Below, piece after piece: positions 10,741 to 22,669 of a DNA stretch of 64,000 nucleotides. Position 1 is the first letter of the stretch. Each line of letters begins with the position of its first letter. Source of the DNA: Bactrocera neohumeralis. Its lineage: Eukaryota; Arthropoda; Insecta; Diptera; Tephritidae. The DNA is taken from assembly GCF_024586455.1 (NCBI RefSeq), contig NC_065921.1, forward strand, positions 45,096,574 to 45,160,573, written 5' to 3'. The translations under genes were made by a program, and so were the position numbers. The notes under the pieces are model-generated. The model was not told where the DNA came from. It made no database searches and worked only from the letters and a program-made list of their open reading frames with translations.

Positions 10741-11938
10741 AATTTCACTCATCATAAAGATCGTCGAATGCACTTTATGTACTTCAGAAAGACATGTGTA
10801 TACTAAAGACTAATGATTATTTTCAGTTGTGACTGACAGTCATACCAACCTAGAAAAAAATATTTCAAGGAATGGGTTTTTGCTCGAAATTTAAATTCTT
10901 ACAATTTTTTGCCCATAGTAGTACAATAATTGAAGAAAAACTAAAAATTGGGTTAAGTGGGTAAAAACTGGATAAATAATATTATTTTAAAGGATACGAA
11001 AACGGACAATCCAGATTTACTATATCTCGGGCATATATTGGACACAATATATAATTTTCTGCAAATAAATAAAAGTCGCAAAAATATATAATTGTAATAA
11101 ATTATATAATACTTAAAATTAAGTAATCCCAATAAAAAGGAGTTGTATGACGGATTTGCTGTATACCATGTGTGGTATATGTACATATATGTGTCTATGT
11201 ATAGAATTATTGAGTATCTATGTATTTCAATAGTTAATCATATAATAAACCCTAGCTCTACTGCAATCGAAAATTGTATATTTATGTATCGATCAATGTT
11301 TGTATGCATATTACAAAAAATTGGATTCAAAATCGTTTTCATTGCTTTTTAAAAATGGCCAAAGCTGTATATTTATTTTATAGGGTACAAAATATGGCGG
11401 AAATAGGCATATTCTGTTATTTGTAAATAATGTATGTATATTTCGATTTTATCTAATCAAATCGGTGTATTTCTATTAAAATTTATGACATTTAACACAC
11501 GATTCACACATAAACACGAATATTTACCAATTTGGACCTATACAAACCTAGCTATAACAGTAAATTGCAGCTGCTCGCTGAAACAGAACCAGTTGTTAAA
11601 ACAGAAAAAACAAAACAATAAATTTTGCTGAAACTTATCGAAAGCTTCGCGTTTAAGAGTTAACTATTATGTTGGAGTTCCAGCGTGAACGCCTACGCTT
11701 ATGTGACAATTATGGGCAGTGAAGGTGGCAACGGTGGTGTGCTTGTGCATTTGTCAATATTATGCAGAGCTCGGCACATATACATACATATTTAAATAAA
11801 TAGTGGCTTTATATGAGAAAATAAAAGTGAAATAGCTTAATCACTTCACAGCAAAATCAAACTCAAATAAAAAACAGAATGTCTCATATTAAGAGACATA
11901 CTGATATTGACATTTTTTTGTTTACGGCTTTACATACA
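10741..11938. other. Intergenic AT-rich DNA, nothing recognised
   Basis: Mostly AT-rich with TATGTA words. No coding-like frame, splice-compatible exon or clear terminal repeats. Confidence 0.45.
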
Positions 11939-12523
11939 CAAAGTGCATTCCAAAGTAAAAAGGACTTTTTGAATCTAGCATCCCCTGGTGGCGCCATCTA
12001 TATCTTTATCGATTGCCCAGTGAGAATTTCATGATATTTCATAAATTGGAAGTGAAGTTATTGCGTTTTAAGTGTCAGTATGTTTGTGTTATCGGTGCGA
12101 AAATGAGCTTCGAACAAAGAGTCAACATTCAATTTTGTTTTAAAATTGGTAAAACTTTTACCAAAATGTTTTCATTGATGAAACAAGTTTATGGCGATGA
12201 TTGCTTATCCCGTAGCAGAGTGCGCGAGTGGTTTCAAAGTGGTCGTGAGGACATAAATGACAACCAACATGTGAGCCAATCAAAATCTGTGATCACCGGA
12301 AATTCCATCGAAACTGTGGCTGAATTCATCAAAAACCAGCCGAAATTATCATTGAATTTCATGGAAATGGAATTGAACATCTCTAAAACATTGATTTATT
12401 TTGACCGAATATTTGGGCTTACGAAAGGTGTGTGCACGATTATTTGACCAAAAATCACATTTTAACCATTAACTACTCCCCGTATTCACCTGATATGGCA
12501 CCGTGCGACTTCTTCCTTATTTA
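11939..12523 (+). mobile_element. Mariner-like element, 3'-truncated copy
   Basis: Begins with a diverged inverted repeat (AAAGTGCATTCCAAAGTAAA) and the 'CCCCTGGTGGCGCCATCTAT' subterminal block shared with the copy at 41338. From 12103 it encodes the N-terminal part of a mariner-type transposase (MSFEQRVNIQFCFKIGKTFT, then SLMKQVYGDDCLSRSRVREW). It jumps by internal deletion to PYSPDMAPCDFFL near 12500 and is cut off about 12523, so it lacks the right end. Other copies: 41338..42079 and 58328..58890. Confidence 0.8.
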
Positions 12524-12654
12524 ATCATCGGCATACATTTATTTAATCTTTAAATACTTATCACTCCCCCGAAGCGTGACTGTGACCGTTAATTTGAAGT
12601 ACTTGAGATTAGTAATATTTGATTGATTTCTGTATACTGTTTTCTTATGGGCTT

Positions 12655-12855
12655 CTTGTCAAATAAAAAACAATCCATACAAGCACTTGATTCCGATCGT
12701 TCAGTTTGTAGGGCAGCTGTATGCTATAGTGATCCGATCTGAATAATTTCTTCGGAAATCGTCAAATGAAAGTTTTCCATGCAAGCATATGATTCCAATA
12801 GTATAGTCTGTGTGACATCTGTGGACCATGCTATAGAGGTCCAATATCGGCGGTT
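12655..12855 (-). mobile_element. DINE-like repeat fragment
   Basis: Carries diverged versions of the 'CACTTGATTCCGATCGTTC' and 'GCAGCTGTATGCTATAGTG' words that recur in the DINE-like repeats at 28380-29480 and 45790-46190. No coding potential. Confidence 0.5.
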
Positions 12856-12945
12856 ACGATAAATGAGTAGCCTTGGGGGAGAAGAGGTCTTGTGCATTTT
12901 AGGTCGACCGACGATCTCAAAAAACTGAGGAAATTTTACGAATAT

Positions 12946-13731
12946 AACAGGTCTATTAAAAGTCCCCGGCCTACCATAGCAGAAACACATTTTCTTTTGT
13001 TAAAATTCTTTTTTTTATTCAACATTGTTCCCTTCAAGAGTGGTACACTGATTATAGCGACCCTCTTACTTTTTGATACTATTTTTGTGGTACAATTTGT
13101 ACTTTGTTTCAAAATATGTAGGTCTTAGTTTCGGCGATCACTTCTTCATTCGAAGAAACTTATTTCTCAGTGAGCATTTTTTTGAGATCTAAGAAAAGGA
13201 AATAGTCCCTGGGAATCCGATCTGGAGAATATGGCGGATGTGGAAACAATTTGAAGCCTAATTCATGGATGTTTGCCATAGTTTTCACTGACTTGTGACA
13301 TGAATAAGTATTGCCTTGGAAAAACAACCCTTTCCTTTTCTTCAAATGCGACCTTCTTCGGCGATTCCTATAATGCTATGTAATAGCCGCTGTTGATAGT
13401 CCTTCCTTTTTCAAGGTTAATTCAAGTATTCCAAGCACATCTCAAAATTGGGCGCCATATCCTTGCCAGCCGAATGTTACATTTTTCCACGCCTTGGAGG
13501 CGTTTCATCGTGTACAGTTCACTCGGTTGACTGTCGTTTGGACCTCGGAGTGAATTGATGGAGCCATATTTTGTGAACTTTTTTGATGTTTTCGTCGGTA
13601 ACAACCGCTTTTGGGCGTCCAGTGCCTTCATCGTCTTCGGTGCTCAATTTACCACGCCTAAACTTAGCAAACCAAAAAATCTTATTCATCTATGTGTCAG
13701 GCCGGAAATATTTCAATTGATCTGTTACAGA
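12946..13731 (-). mobile_element. Mariner-like element, internally deleted
   Basis: Inverted ends: AACAGGTCTATTAAAAGTCC at 12949 and, in reverse at about 13731, AACAGATCAATTGAAATATT, both followed by CCGGCCT. Minus-strand frames encode an N-terminal part (GRPKAVVTDENIKK-like, broken, near 13600) and a C-terminal part with CHKSVKTMANIHELGF and PPYSPDRIPRDYFLF (13345..13160). The central catalytic region is missing. Same family as 33000..34050. Confidence 0.75.
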
Positions 13732-14036
13732 CAGACAGATGGACATGGCGGTCGAGATGTTATTGAAGACATGTCTCGTTCTGAACGACTTTCAACCTCT
13801 TTAACTTATGAAAATATTACAAAGGTGAAGGATATGGTGCTTGAAAATCGTCTGGGAAGTGTTAGAGAGGTGGCAAGAGAGCTCGACAACCATTTCAAAA
13901 AGTGCTTATGAAGTACTGGTATAAGTGTGTTACATCTGGCAAGGATTGCTCTGTAGGCGACAAAATTAATATTAATGAATAATTAAACATTTTATGTTTT
14001 ATTTACAATTTCCGGACACTTTTTGGTCACAATGTA
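13732..14036 (+). mobile_element. Mariner-like element, internal deletion derivative
   Basis: The plus strand encodes SRSERLSTSLTYENITKVKD followed by MVLENRLGSVREVARELD, a helix-turn-helix region of a mariner-type transposase. It then jumps to the last residues of the family (FKKCL, then GDKINIDE in another frame) and ends at 'TTTCCGGACACTTTTTGGTC' near 14030. The whole catalytic core is deleted. Immediately adjoins the previous element in opposite orientation. Related to the copy at 35840..36750. Confidence 0.7.
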
Positions 14037-14953
14037 TATATATATTTTTTATGGTGTCTCCATCGTTTTCTTCTCGGTGTTACAAACTTCGTGGTAAAAT
14101 TAATATATCGTGTTTAGGGTATAAGAAATGTCAAAGGCTCTCTATTGATGAGAATCCTAATCGTTTATTAAATTAATCTTGGCCAATATTTGGCTACCTA
14201 TGGACCTAGCTTTCTCACATGTTTCGGAATCATTCAAATAGAAAGCAGATAAAACGTTAAAGATGCTAAGATCTTTGTTTCTAAGCTTACTGTCATGTTC
14301 ATATGTATTAAAATAGCCACACAAGTGTTCAAATATTTGCATTTTATAAGAAAAAAGAGAGAAAATGTGCGACTTACGTGCCAGTCACCATGATGCGCCA
14401 AAGCTCCGCCAGATTTTATTGTTATATCAGAATTGCAAAGGTGTGTGTGTACGGCTGTATGTGTTTGTAGACGCAAACAAATAGAACTTTTATCTGATAA
14501 TCCACAGTGTTATCGTAGCAAAAAAAACACATACTTCAACATTGCCTTGTACGATTATATCGCATGTATTTTGTTTTACATTATAATCAACTTATCTTAA
14601 AGTAATTACATATGAAATAATAAATTTTTGCATACAACACGCACACATATAAAGAACAAATTGTTAAGGTAAAATATTTGCTTCATCACAAAGTAAAAAA
14701 TATGTATGCCTGCGTGTGTATATACATACATATATACAAATATATCAATAATTATACATATAAGTATTAATACGAGCACGCATGCGCCGAAATGAGATTG
14801 ACTGAAGCGAGTTAAAGTGAAATTAATAAACGAAAAATAGTAATAAATCGTTATAAAAACATTATATAATATGCACCCACAAACACACACGCACAAATTG
14901 CATACATTTATATGTATATGAGTGTGTGTGCGGCGGCAAGTCTATCACTTTTT
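14037..14953. other. 3' flank of L1, AT-rich
   Basis: Likely includes the 3' UTR of the LITAF gene L1, which ends at 14954 on the minus strand. Contains TATA/CATA-rich tracts and short GT runs. No further exon recognised. Confidence 0.4.
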
Positions 14954-17900
14954 TCACTTTCTCGCTCTTCGCGGATTATAGACACCCAGAAATGTGTTGC
15001 ACCGCGAGCAATAATGATTACCGGTCCGACAGCTGTTCATGCAATAGGGCACCGTACAAGCACAACAACACCAACTGCAAATGGAATGCAAGAAATTTAA
15101 TTTTCATTACAATGCTATATTAAAATATTTATAACTGTAATAACAGTTTTTCCAACTATCCACTGCACAGCGGCGTAACTCACCCGGCCAGACAGAGTAA
15201 TCCCGCACAAATGTGCGTTCGTGTGTTAGGCGTGAAGATCAACCGTGTCGTCTCGTTAGCGCCGCAAACAGGGCATGTAACCGAGCATGGGTGCGGACCT
15301 AGTTTTATCGGCATTGTGGCACTAGCTGCAAGAAATCAATTTGGAATGTGTTTAAAATTCACTTGTTATTAGGCTATGTTGGGTAAATATAAGGTTTAAA
15401 ACCCACGGTATCATAAAATAAGGTTATATTCTCCGGAAAATTTACGCACGCTATAAAAATTCTAAGAACCTCAGGGATTCCGGACTTCTCCGCTACTATT
15501 CTTCTAAGCAGTTGATTAAAAGCACTTAACGAAGCCTTGTATTGGCTTCCCGATAAAAATTCATGGAACTTTACCCTAAAACTATGATTTCAGAAGTAAT
15601 ATTCTTAGTTAGATTCTATCATTGTTCACTCTTTGGCAAATTCTCTTTGAAATAACCAAATTTTCCGTTGTCTCTTCGTTTGGCTCTGAGTAATAATTGT
15701 GTATCTCTCAGTAAAGAGGTAATGTAGGCAATTTACGTGCCAATTATATAATCAATTAAAAATTCTGAGTGAAAAAGTCCTAATGGAAGTTGAGGATTCC
15801 CCGACTGCATGGATTCTTATCTTTATCTGTTCTAACTTTATCTTATTTTTCTTTATTGACGTAGACATCGCATACACGGTTATAGCCGAGTTTACTACAG
15901 TGCCCCAGTCGTTTTCCTTTTCGGTGTTTGGCCAATTTCAGATACCAAGTGCAGCCAGGATGGAGTGGAGGTTTTCCTCTTCCTCTGCTTCCCCCGGCGA
16001 GTACTGCGTCGAATACTCTGAGAACAGGAGTGTTTTCATCTACTCGGACGACATGATCTGGCCAGCATAGGCGCTGTTTTTAATTCGAATTATGTCAATG
16101 TCGTCGTATGTCTTGTACAGCTCATCGCTCCATCGGCTGCGATATTCGCTGTTGCCAATGCGCAAAGGACTATAAATCTTCCACAGAACCTTTTACCAGG
16201 ACGGGGATGATAAGTGACTTGTAGAGTTTGGTCTTTGTGCGGCCGAGAGAGGACTTTACTTTTCAAAGATGAAGATGGATGGATGGGATAAAGGATGGTG
16301 TCATGTGTAGAAGTTGTCTCAAGTGAAGACAGTTCTCTGTTCGCCATTTACTTGGGAGAAACGATTCTTTTACATTTGGCTAAAGCAGCTTACGTCTTCC
16401 GGACATAGGCCAAGTGTCCTCCGGGTAGCCAAAAAATATCCGTTTGAAAGTGAGTTAAAGTGAGAAGACGAAACATTCTTTCCCAGGGTTGTTCGCTGGG
16501 TTAGGATCCGCCACGTAAAAAACACCCCCAATGAAAGGAATCTGCCCTAACTCCCTGAGGAAAATGCTGATGCCATTGAGAACATAATGAGAAAGTCGAA
16601 AGCCGTAACATAAGGGCTTGTTTCAATACATGGAGGGTTCGATAAATGGTATTGCATTAAAATCTGCAGTAAACTAACTTAAACAATAAGTTCAGAAGCT
16701 GGATCGTCACGGCTTAAAATACTATAACACTGACTATAACTCGACAATGGTCAGTGTATCATACCTCAAACTGGAAGTTTGGAATAAGTCAATTAATGTT
16801 TACATATAGTAAGGTATTTTCGATAAATTTTGGTGCAAGCAGTAATACCAACATTGGATCCACAAAAATATTGATATTAAAAAAGTATAGTATTTGACTT
16901 AATTTCCACTGTCACTTCTAAGTGAAATCCCTTTTAGAAAAATGGTAGTTTTATAGACAGCAGACAATTGATAGCCCTTTCAAGCTCAGAATATTTTCGA
17001 CAAGAGAGTACCAAACCACACAACAGGGAGTGCACTATTTTAACCAACATGTCATTTTTTAGTAATGCGATCAGAAACAAAAATATTTTTGGTAGTCTTC
17101 TCTTACAAAAGAGATGAGGAGTCTCATTTCCAGGTATTTTCCCATATACCAGTATTCAGAGAACCCATAATCTATCCGATTATAATTAGAGATTTAGCTT
17201 TAACAATAAATCCTATTAGTCTCTAACTGAGACTATTTTCTGACTTTTGCAATAGTTTTAGTAGAATATGGAACAGAAACTACGATGCGCAAAACTGTGG
17301 CACCACCCTGTGCAGAAGAAGGGAAATGTTTTGTTTTAATTTATGCATTTTGTGTATGTACATCGATTCAAGGTTTGGTGCAAGATTGGTATCAAATATT
17401 CTGTGTCAGGTTCATGATAGAGTTGGGCATTCACAGAGAACGTGGAAAGCAGTTTCCACATTTCCTTTTAGCTTGCAGCTGGATTTCCATTTGAACTGAA
17501 CTATTGGTTGAAAATGCGTATTAAGGTCTCTTATGATGATTTTCAGCGGCCATTGTATCAATTCAGCCTTGGTCTCGTCTAACGAGGCTCCTAGCTTGGC
17601 CTAATCATCTGCTTATTCGTTGCCGAAAATATTCCGGGCCGGCAGGGAACCCAAATTATGGACAAGTGAAGTTGACTTTCCAGCGAACTTAAAGTTTTGC
17701 TGTTGTTGTTGAATATGCTGGAATTAAACAATGACGTTCACAAGGTCAACAATACCGCTTGGCTATCCGTGTATATGATTGTTTTCTGTATTCTTGTTAT
17801 TCAATAGGACTCCACAAGTTTTCTCTATACCTAATACTTCCGCTTGGAAGATGTTAATATAAGTATTTATACGGAATGTGAAATATAAGCTTTACTCTAT

Positions 17901-20204
17901 ATTAATTGAACTTAATTGGGACTATATGGATACTAGATCCTATAATCAACCAAGAAGAATTATGCCTACGACTGAGTTTACTAAATCTGTCTAAAGCGAA
18001 TTGCGTTGAATACAAGTGCGCATGGGTAGATATGGTATACTAAGAAACCATAAAAATAAATATTTGAACTATTTTCCATTTACAATTTTCGTGAGCGTAG
18101 AAGATTGAAATGCAATAATTTGAAAAATAATAATTATAAAAGTTGTTAGCGTTTCCTAACTAAACAGATATGCAATTATTTGATTTTGCACAGGGGTTGC
18201 CAATTGGGGTCGGTCGAATTAGATGCGATTTTGACGCTGCTTTTTGCTTACGAAAAAAACCAAGAAAACCGCTTAACTTCGGCTTCACTGAGCCTAACTT
18301 AATCCGAAAACTTTACCGGCCAACGCAAGACGTTTTGGTAGCTCTTTCTATCCACGTTGTTTGATACAAACAACCTTCAACTGAAATTATAGGGGAAAAA
18401 GATCTTGACTTTCATCAGTCAGTTTGTATGGAGCTAAATGCCATAACGGGTCTTTGCGAATGAAAAAGTTGTTCAGATATTGGAGATTGTCTTGGATAAT
18501 AATCCATACCAAAGTTCGTGAAAATATCGTATCAAATAAAACAAGGTTTCTATATAAGGTTTGAATCAGCTTTTAGCGATTCTGACAAACGATAAGCTTT
18601 TTTAAGAAAGGACATGTGTGAACTTCAGACCGATAATTGAAAAACTGAGAGACGGACAGACTTACGGGGTGGCTAACTCGACTCAGCTCGTCCCGCTGAT
18701 CATTTATATATACTTTACAAACTTCGAGGTAATCGGGTATCTTGTTCATTGTATAGATATCATAACAAATCACATCAATGAGACAATGCGTCCTGAGGTG
18801 TCCTTACGAAGTCAGCTCGGCAAAGCTTCGAGGCTAATTTCGTCTTCATATTTCGATTTGAGGGAGAAGAAACGGCATGTAGAATTTGTATTATTATTTA
18901 CCTAGTTAAGACTCAAAAGTGTCTTTCTAAGGTGCTATAACCGTGGACCGGATTTTGGATCCCGAGGAGTGTTTTTCTGGTTCTTTATCGGAACGAGTTT
19001 AATAGGAACTAAATTCTTTAAACCAACGCAGAATAACACTTGCCAACAGGTGCTACTTCGGACTGAATAGGCAATTGAGAAGTAAAGTCCTCTCTAGGCG
19101 AACAAAAACCAAACAACAACAACTGATGAGTCGAAGTGGAGAGTTTTCGACGTTGGCCACTGCGAATATGCCATTCGATAGAACGATGAGTTGTATGAGA
19201 TATACGACGGCATTGACATAGTTCAGCGAATTAAAAGACAGCGGCTCCGCTGGCTAGGTCATGTTGTCCGAATGGACGAAAACTCTTCAGCTCAGAAAGT
19301 ATTCGATACAGTACCCGCCGGGGGAAGCAGAGGAAGAGGAGACCTTCACTCCGTTGAAAGGACTTAGTGAAAAAGGACCTGGCTTCGCTTGGAATATCCA
19401 ATTGGCGCCACGTAGCGAAAAGAAGAAACGACTGGCGCGCTGTTGTTATTCCCCTCGTAACCTGTAAGAGCCTCGATTGCGGACCACCTTCGAGTTGAAC
19501 TTAAATAATGCTAATCCCCAAACGATCAATTAGTTATATCATAAGAATTAACTATCTCAGGGTGTAAAGAAAAATTTAGCAGAATTTGTTTGACAGTATT
19601 TCAAAAATTCGCTCGGCTTTAAACACGAAATGCCGCGACAAACACCTGACCGATCGATCCAATCATATTGTAAACCCCTTTATTTTGAAAATTACGTTGC
19701 TTAGTGAAACTATGTTCAAAGTTAAGTGAAGACAACAATTTCAAGTGAGCCAAAAACAACAACACACTGTGTACACTTACTTGTTTGTATTGGCGGCGAG
19801 AGTGGCTGTTGCTGTTGGTTATGTGGCAACGGTTGCACCACAATCACCGGCCTTGTCTGACTGTCGTGCGGTAGAGGCGTCTGCTGTGCGGTGCGCGACT
19901 GTCGGAGTGGAGGTACTGGCGCTGGCGGTTGTGTTACGGGTGTGGTCGCTGGGAGTGGGGCGCTGGGATGCCAGCCCAGCGGCGCAGTAGTGCCATCGGC
20001 AACCAGACCACTGGTGACACCACTTCCTCCATTACTTGTTGAGCCGCTGGGCGCCGATGTGGATGCTATAGCCATGTCGTATGAAGGTGGCGCCTCCGTG
20101 GGCAAGCCCATGGCGGCCGAGGCAGATATGCGATGATCGCGTGTGGCAGCATTGTGGGCAGCAGGATCGATATCCGGGTAGAGCATAGCACGCTTTTGAT
20201 CCAT
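14954..20204 (-). CDS. LITAF-domain protein L1 (three exons, 228 aa)
   Basis: Exons by splice reading: 20204..19781, 15325..15184 and 15074..14954 (424+142+121 nt = 228 codons plus stop). Donors are A|GTAAGT and GG|GTGAGT; acceptors are TTGCAG and TTTGCAG. Introns are 4455 bp (phase 1) and 109 bp (phase 2). The Pro/Ser/Gln-rich N-terminal half has a PPSY motif at residues 39-42. The LITAF domain has CPVC (159-162), a hydrophobic stretch around HICAGLLCLAGWCCCACTVP, and HYCSRC (Cys 211 and 214), ending in FLGVYNPRRARK. LITAF proteins bind zinc, sit on cytosolic faces of late endosomes and lysosomes, and recruit Nedd4-type ligases through PPxY; the specific role here is unknown. In-frame stop TAA just before the ATG supports the start. 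L1 has an extra Cys at 155. Intron 1 holds two LINE pieces. Confidence 0.93.
15850..16560. mobile_element. RTE-like LINE copy with inverted 5' end (twin priming)
   Basis: The left part (about 15850-16256) matches the 3' region of the LINE at 4016 in the same minus orientation (TTATTGACGTAGACATCGC at the start; RWSDELYKTYDDIDII-like frame). From about 16262 to 16560 the sequence matches the LINE's 5' end but on the plus strand (ATCCGTTTGAAAGTGAG, then CACGTAAAAAACACCCCCAA). Interior sequence is absent. Lies in intron 1 of L1. Confidence 0.75.
16561..17260. other. L1 intron 1, unique-looking AT-rich DNA
   Basis: No exon, terminal repeat or known repeat family recognised in this part of the intron. 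Confidence 0.4.
17270..17870 (-). mobile_element. LINE fragment: RNase H and C-terminal end (I/R1-like)
   Basis: Minus-strand frames, broken by stops, give IFQAEVLGIEKTCGVLL (RNase H start) near 17860-17790. Then come a 'FGFPAGPEYF ... LGQARS' region resembling the WVPGHxGxxGNExADxLAR box near 17650, and ETAFHVLCECPTLS near 17440-17390, resembling the terminal Cys-His box of I/R1-type LINE ORF2. This is a different LINE type from the RTE-like copies, which lack RNase H. A similar RNase H piece lies at 59000. Confidence 0.6.
18380..18790 (-). mobile_element. DINE-like repeat fragment
   Basis: Contains 'GGCTAACTCGACTCAGCTCG' and 'GATCATTTATATATA' (18670-18715), the reverse of the 'GAGCTGAGTCGA' block at 8685, preceded by GACGGACAGAC. 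The left part has a diverged 'CAGTCAGTTTGTATGGAGCT' word. No terminal ends resolved. Confidence 0.6.
19029..19450 (+). mobile_element. 5'-truncated RTE-like LINE fragment
   Basis: Plus-strand counterpart of the 4510-4090 part of the LINE, including 'AGGTGCTACTTCGGACTGAA', 'GCGGCTCCGCTGGCTAGGTC' and the 'GTACCCGCCGGGGGAAGCAG' end region. A small internal deletion lies near 19111. No AAG tail is left. Located in L1 intron 1. Confidence 0.8.
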
Positions 20205-20500
20205 GCTTACTTACTATATGTTGATTTATTTGAGTATGTGTGTGCGGCTGGAATTCACAAAAGGTTTCAGAGGTCACCGATTAAATGTGTCAATTCACTT
20301 GCACAGCGTGCTATTGTTGTAATTTAACTTGTTTATTTTTGTTGTTGCTTCGCGCTTCACTGCAACTCACATGCAATTCACCGAGTGATTTTGTAATCAA
20401 AAGCAAATAAAATTGAAAAAACGACGCCGTAGCGCGTTCGAAGCGTTCGCACGTCACCACGATCTACTCAGACTCGCTTGCACACCGCGACTGAAGTTAC
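20205..20500 (-). promoter_or_regulatory. Probable 5' leader/promoter region of L1
   Basis: Directly upstream of the L1 ATG on the minus strand. It is less AT-rich than the flanks, with a GC-rich patch at about 20425-20490. No TATA box or initiator can be assigned with confidence, and the transcription start is not visible. Confidence 0.3.
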
Positions 20501-21135
20501 AAAGTTCGTCAGCTTATCCACGCTTGGATTTCTAGTCTGTGCTTTTCGTATTCATTTTGCATTTTTTTCAATCTCATTTATTTATTTATTTTTCATTATT
20601 CCACTTTACCATACATTTTCGTTTTATTCCGCTTGCCGCAATTACATATTTCATGCTTTGCACTGTTTAGCTGTTGTCGTGCTTTTTTATTGCTTTTGTT
20701 GTTCCTCTGCTTCTCCTCGCCCTTACTACTGTCGCTTTTCCATATACTCGTATCTTTCAGCAGATCTACCGCTGAGCTACAAACATCTAGAGCTAGAGAG
20801 TTATGGAAAAACAAAATATTCGCGAAAAAACATCTTAAAACGGAATTCGTAAAAATGAAAGTCAAAAATCATAGTCACTTATGCCGATTAGCTTATCGAA
20901 GCCGAAAAGAGTGGTGGAGTGAGCTCAATTCTACTTGTTGGTTGAGTATTGGTACCCTCAGTAACAGCCGGAGTACATGTTTACCTAGATAGATAGCAAT
21001 AATACAACAAAAACGAAATATACAGGGATCGCTTGATAAAACAGTGAATTCTGTATCTTTTTTAGTCGAAAAATTTCAATGTCTTAAAAATTAAAATGTT
21101 GGCCATCCGTAAAGTGGGATGTAAATATTATTCTT
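20501..21135. other. Intergenic, nothing recognised
   Basis: T/C-rich plus strand with one 120-codon frame that has no recognisable motif and biased composition. No exon supported. Confidence 0.4.
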
Positions 21136-22045
21136 CCTCTTTATTGGCGTGGACACCGCTTGAGTGGTTATATTATCTTCTTTTGCTTTCCCTGCCGAGT
21201 ACTACTTCGAATACCGTCAGAGTTGGATCGTTTTCATGACCTAGCCGCTGTTTCTTAATTCGTTGAACTTTGTCAATGTCGTCGTATATCTCATACAGCT
21301 CATTCGCCGTTGCCAACGCGCAAAGGGCCATAAGTCTTTCACAAAACCTTTCTTCCGAAAATTCGTAATGCCGACTCATCAGATGTTCGTATCGTTTATG
21401 CCTCTGAACTATATAGCAGGACGGGGATGATTAGTGACTTGTAGAATTTGGTTTTTGTTCGACGAGAGGGGACTTTACTTGTCAATCGCCTACTCAGCCC
21501 GAAGTAGCACCTGCTGGCAAGAGTTATTCTCCGTTAGATTTCGAAGCTGATGTTGTTGGTGTTAATGTTGGTTCTAAGATAGACGAAATTATGTACGACT
21601 TCGAAGTTATGACTGTCAACAGTGATGTGGGAGCCAAGTCAAGTGGTGTGTGGATCTTCCTTTCACGAGAGATTTCCAAGATTAGGCGCTTGGTGGAAAT
21701 CTGGTCGATTGTAGATTTTTCAGATCTAAAGCCACACTAATAAGGTCAAATCACTTTGTTGACGGTGGGCTTCGGTCTTTCACATCGTATGCTTGTTAGA
21801 ACCTTTATGCGATTTTGAGGAGGCGATATAGCGGTGATTGGCTCAGATTGTGGCGTCTCGACTTGCGGTCTTAATCCAAGTATCCTATGGGTTGCCAAAA
21901 ATCATCCGTTTGGAGGCAAGCTAAAGTGAGAAGGCGAATTACCCCTCCCCAGGATTGTGTGCTTGGTTTGGTCAACCACCACCTAAAAAACATCCCAAGT
22001 GAAAGATCAAAACAGCCTCGGATAAGAGATTCCCCTTTTGATAGC
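21136..22045. mobile_element. RTE-like LINE copy with inverted 5' end (twin priming)
   Basis: From 21136 to about 21855 it follows the minus-oriented LINE with two internal deletions: C-terminal region, 'ACTTCGAAGTTATGACTGTC' (as at 4650), then the 'CCACACTAATAAGGTC' RT block (as at 5216). From about 21860 to 22040 the match switches to the plus strand: 'TCATCCGTTTGGAGGCAAGC', then 'CATCCCAAGTGAAAG'. The 5' end is therefore inverted relative to the body. Confidence 0.75.
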
Positions 22046-22049
22046 ATGT

Positions 22050-22246
22050 AAATATTAGGTGTTTCAAATACAAGGTGGAGGTCGGCCTACAAAAAGAAAT
22101 CGTAATAATTTTTTTAATCAATATATTATATTTATTTTTTTTATTCTACAGCAAAATTCATTTTATTTTATATATTTAATTTTTTTTTTTTTAATTATGG
22201 ACCGAAAATGACCTCCATACTCAGCCTACCACCTACACCTAATAAG
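22050..22246. mobile_element. Small MITE-like element
   Basis: An AT-rich interior (22100-22195) is flanked by partly inverted ends: ATTAGGTGTTTCAAATACAA with GGTGGAGGTCGG on the left, and GACCTCCATACTCAGCC ending CACCTACACCTAAT on the right. No coding sequence. The family is unknown. Confidence 0.4.
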
Positions 22247-22259
22247 AAAATAAATCATT

Positions 22260-22665
22260 GCGGCCTGAAGGGTTGAAGTCGGGATTGCCTCAACTATCGA
22301 CTTAATGAAATACTTCAATTTAATATGATTTCTTGGTTTTGTTTTGTATACCTCATGCTTGACATAATCCCACAAAAGAAAAATTGGTGCAGTCAGGTCA
22401 GGTAATCTGGCCCCAATCCCCTAGCGCAAAGTGGGGTTTCTTAATATTAATTTGTTTTCAAATTTTAGTTGGAGCTCCACAATAACCGGTATGGCTATTG
22501 CTCCATCTTGCTGCAACCATACTGCATTGAAAGGGATACATCTTTGGCGCAGTTCTGGGTAAAAAAAACTCATTCAACATCTTTAAATAGCGGTGCCCAT
22601 TGATATTTACTGTTACACCGTTCTCTTCAAAGAAGTACGGCCCAACAATGCACCTGGAAGAAACT
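22260..22665 (-). mobile_element. Tc1/mariner-superfamily transposase remnant
   Basis: Minus-strand frames give VNINGHRYLKMLNEFF, AVWLQQDGAIAIPV (the QQDGA catalytic Asp box), and a later DLTAPIFLLWDYVKHEVY (the PLDYFLWGYVKSxVY block), with several stops. Family members at 25420, 46680, 49735 and 60235 show the same blocks. No ends were found. Confidence 0.65.
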
Positions 22666-22669
22666 ACTT

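Noticed and set aside
19745..20136. Plus-strand frames opposite L1 exon 1
   Set aside because: Shadow frames of the Pro-rich L1 exon 1, whose own frame is confirmed by splicing into the LITAF domain.
20478..20852. 124-codon plus-strand frame as a membrane protein gene
   Set aside because: Pyrimidine-rich composition produces Phe/Leu/Ser runs in all frames; no start context, motif or splice support.
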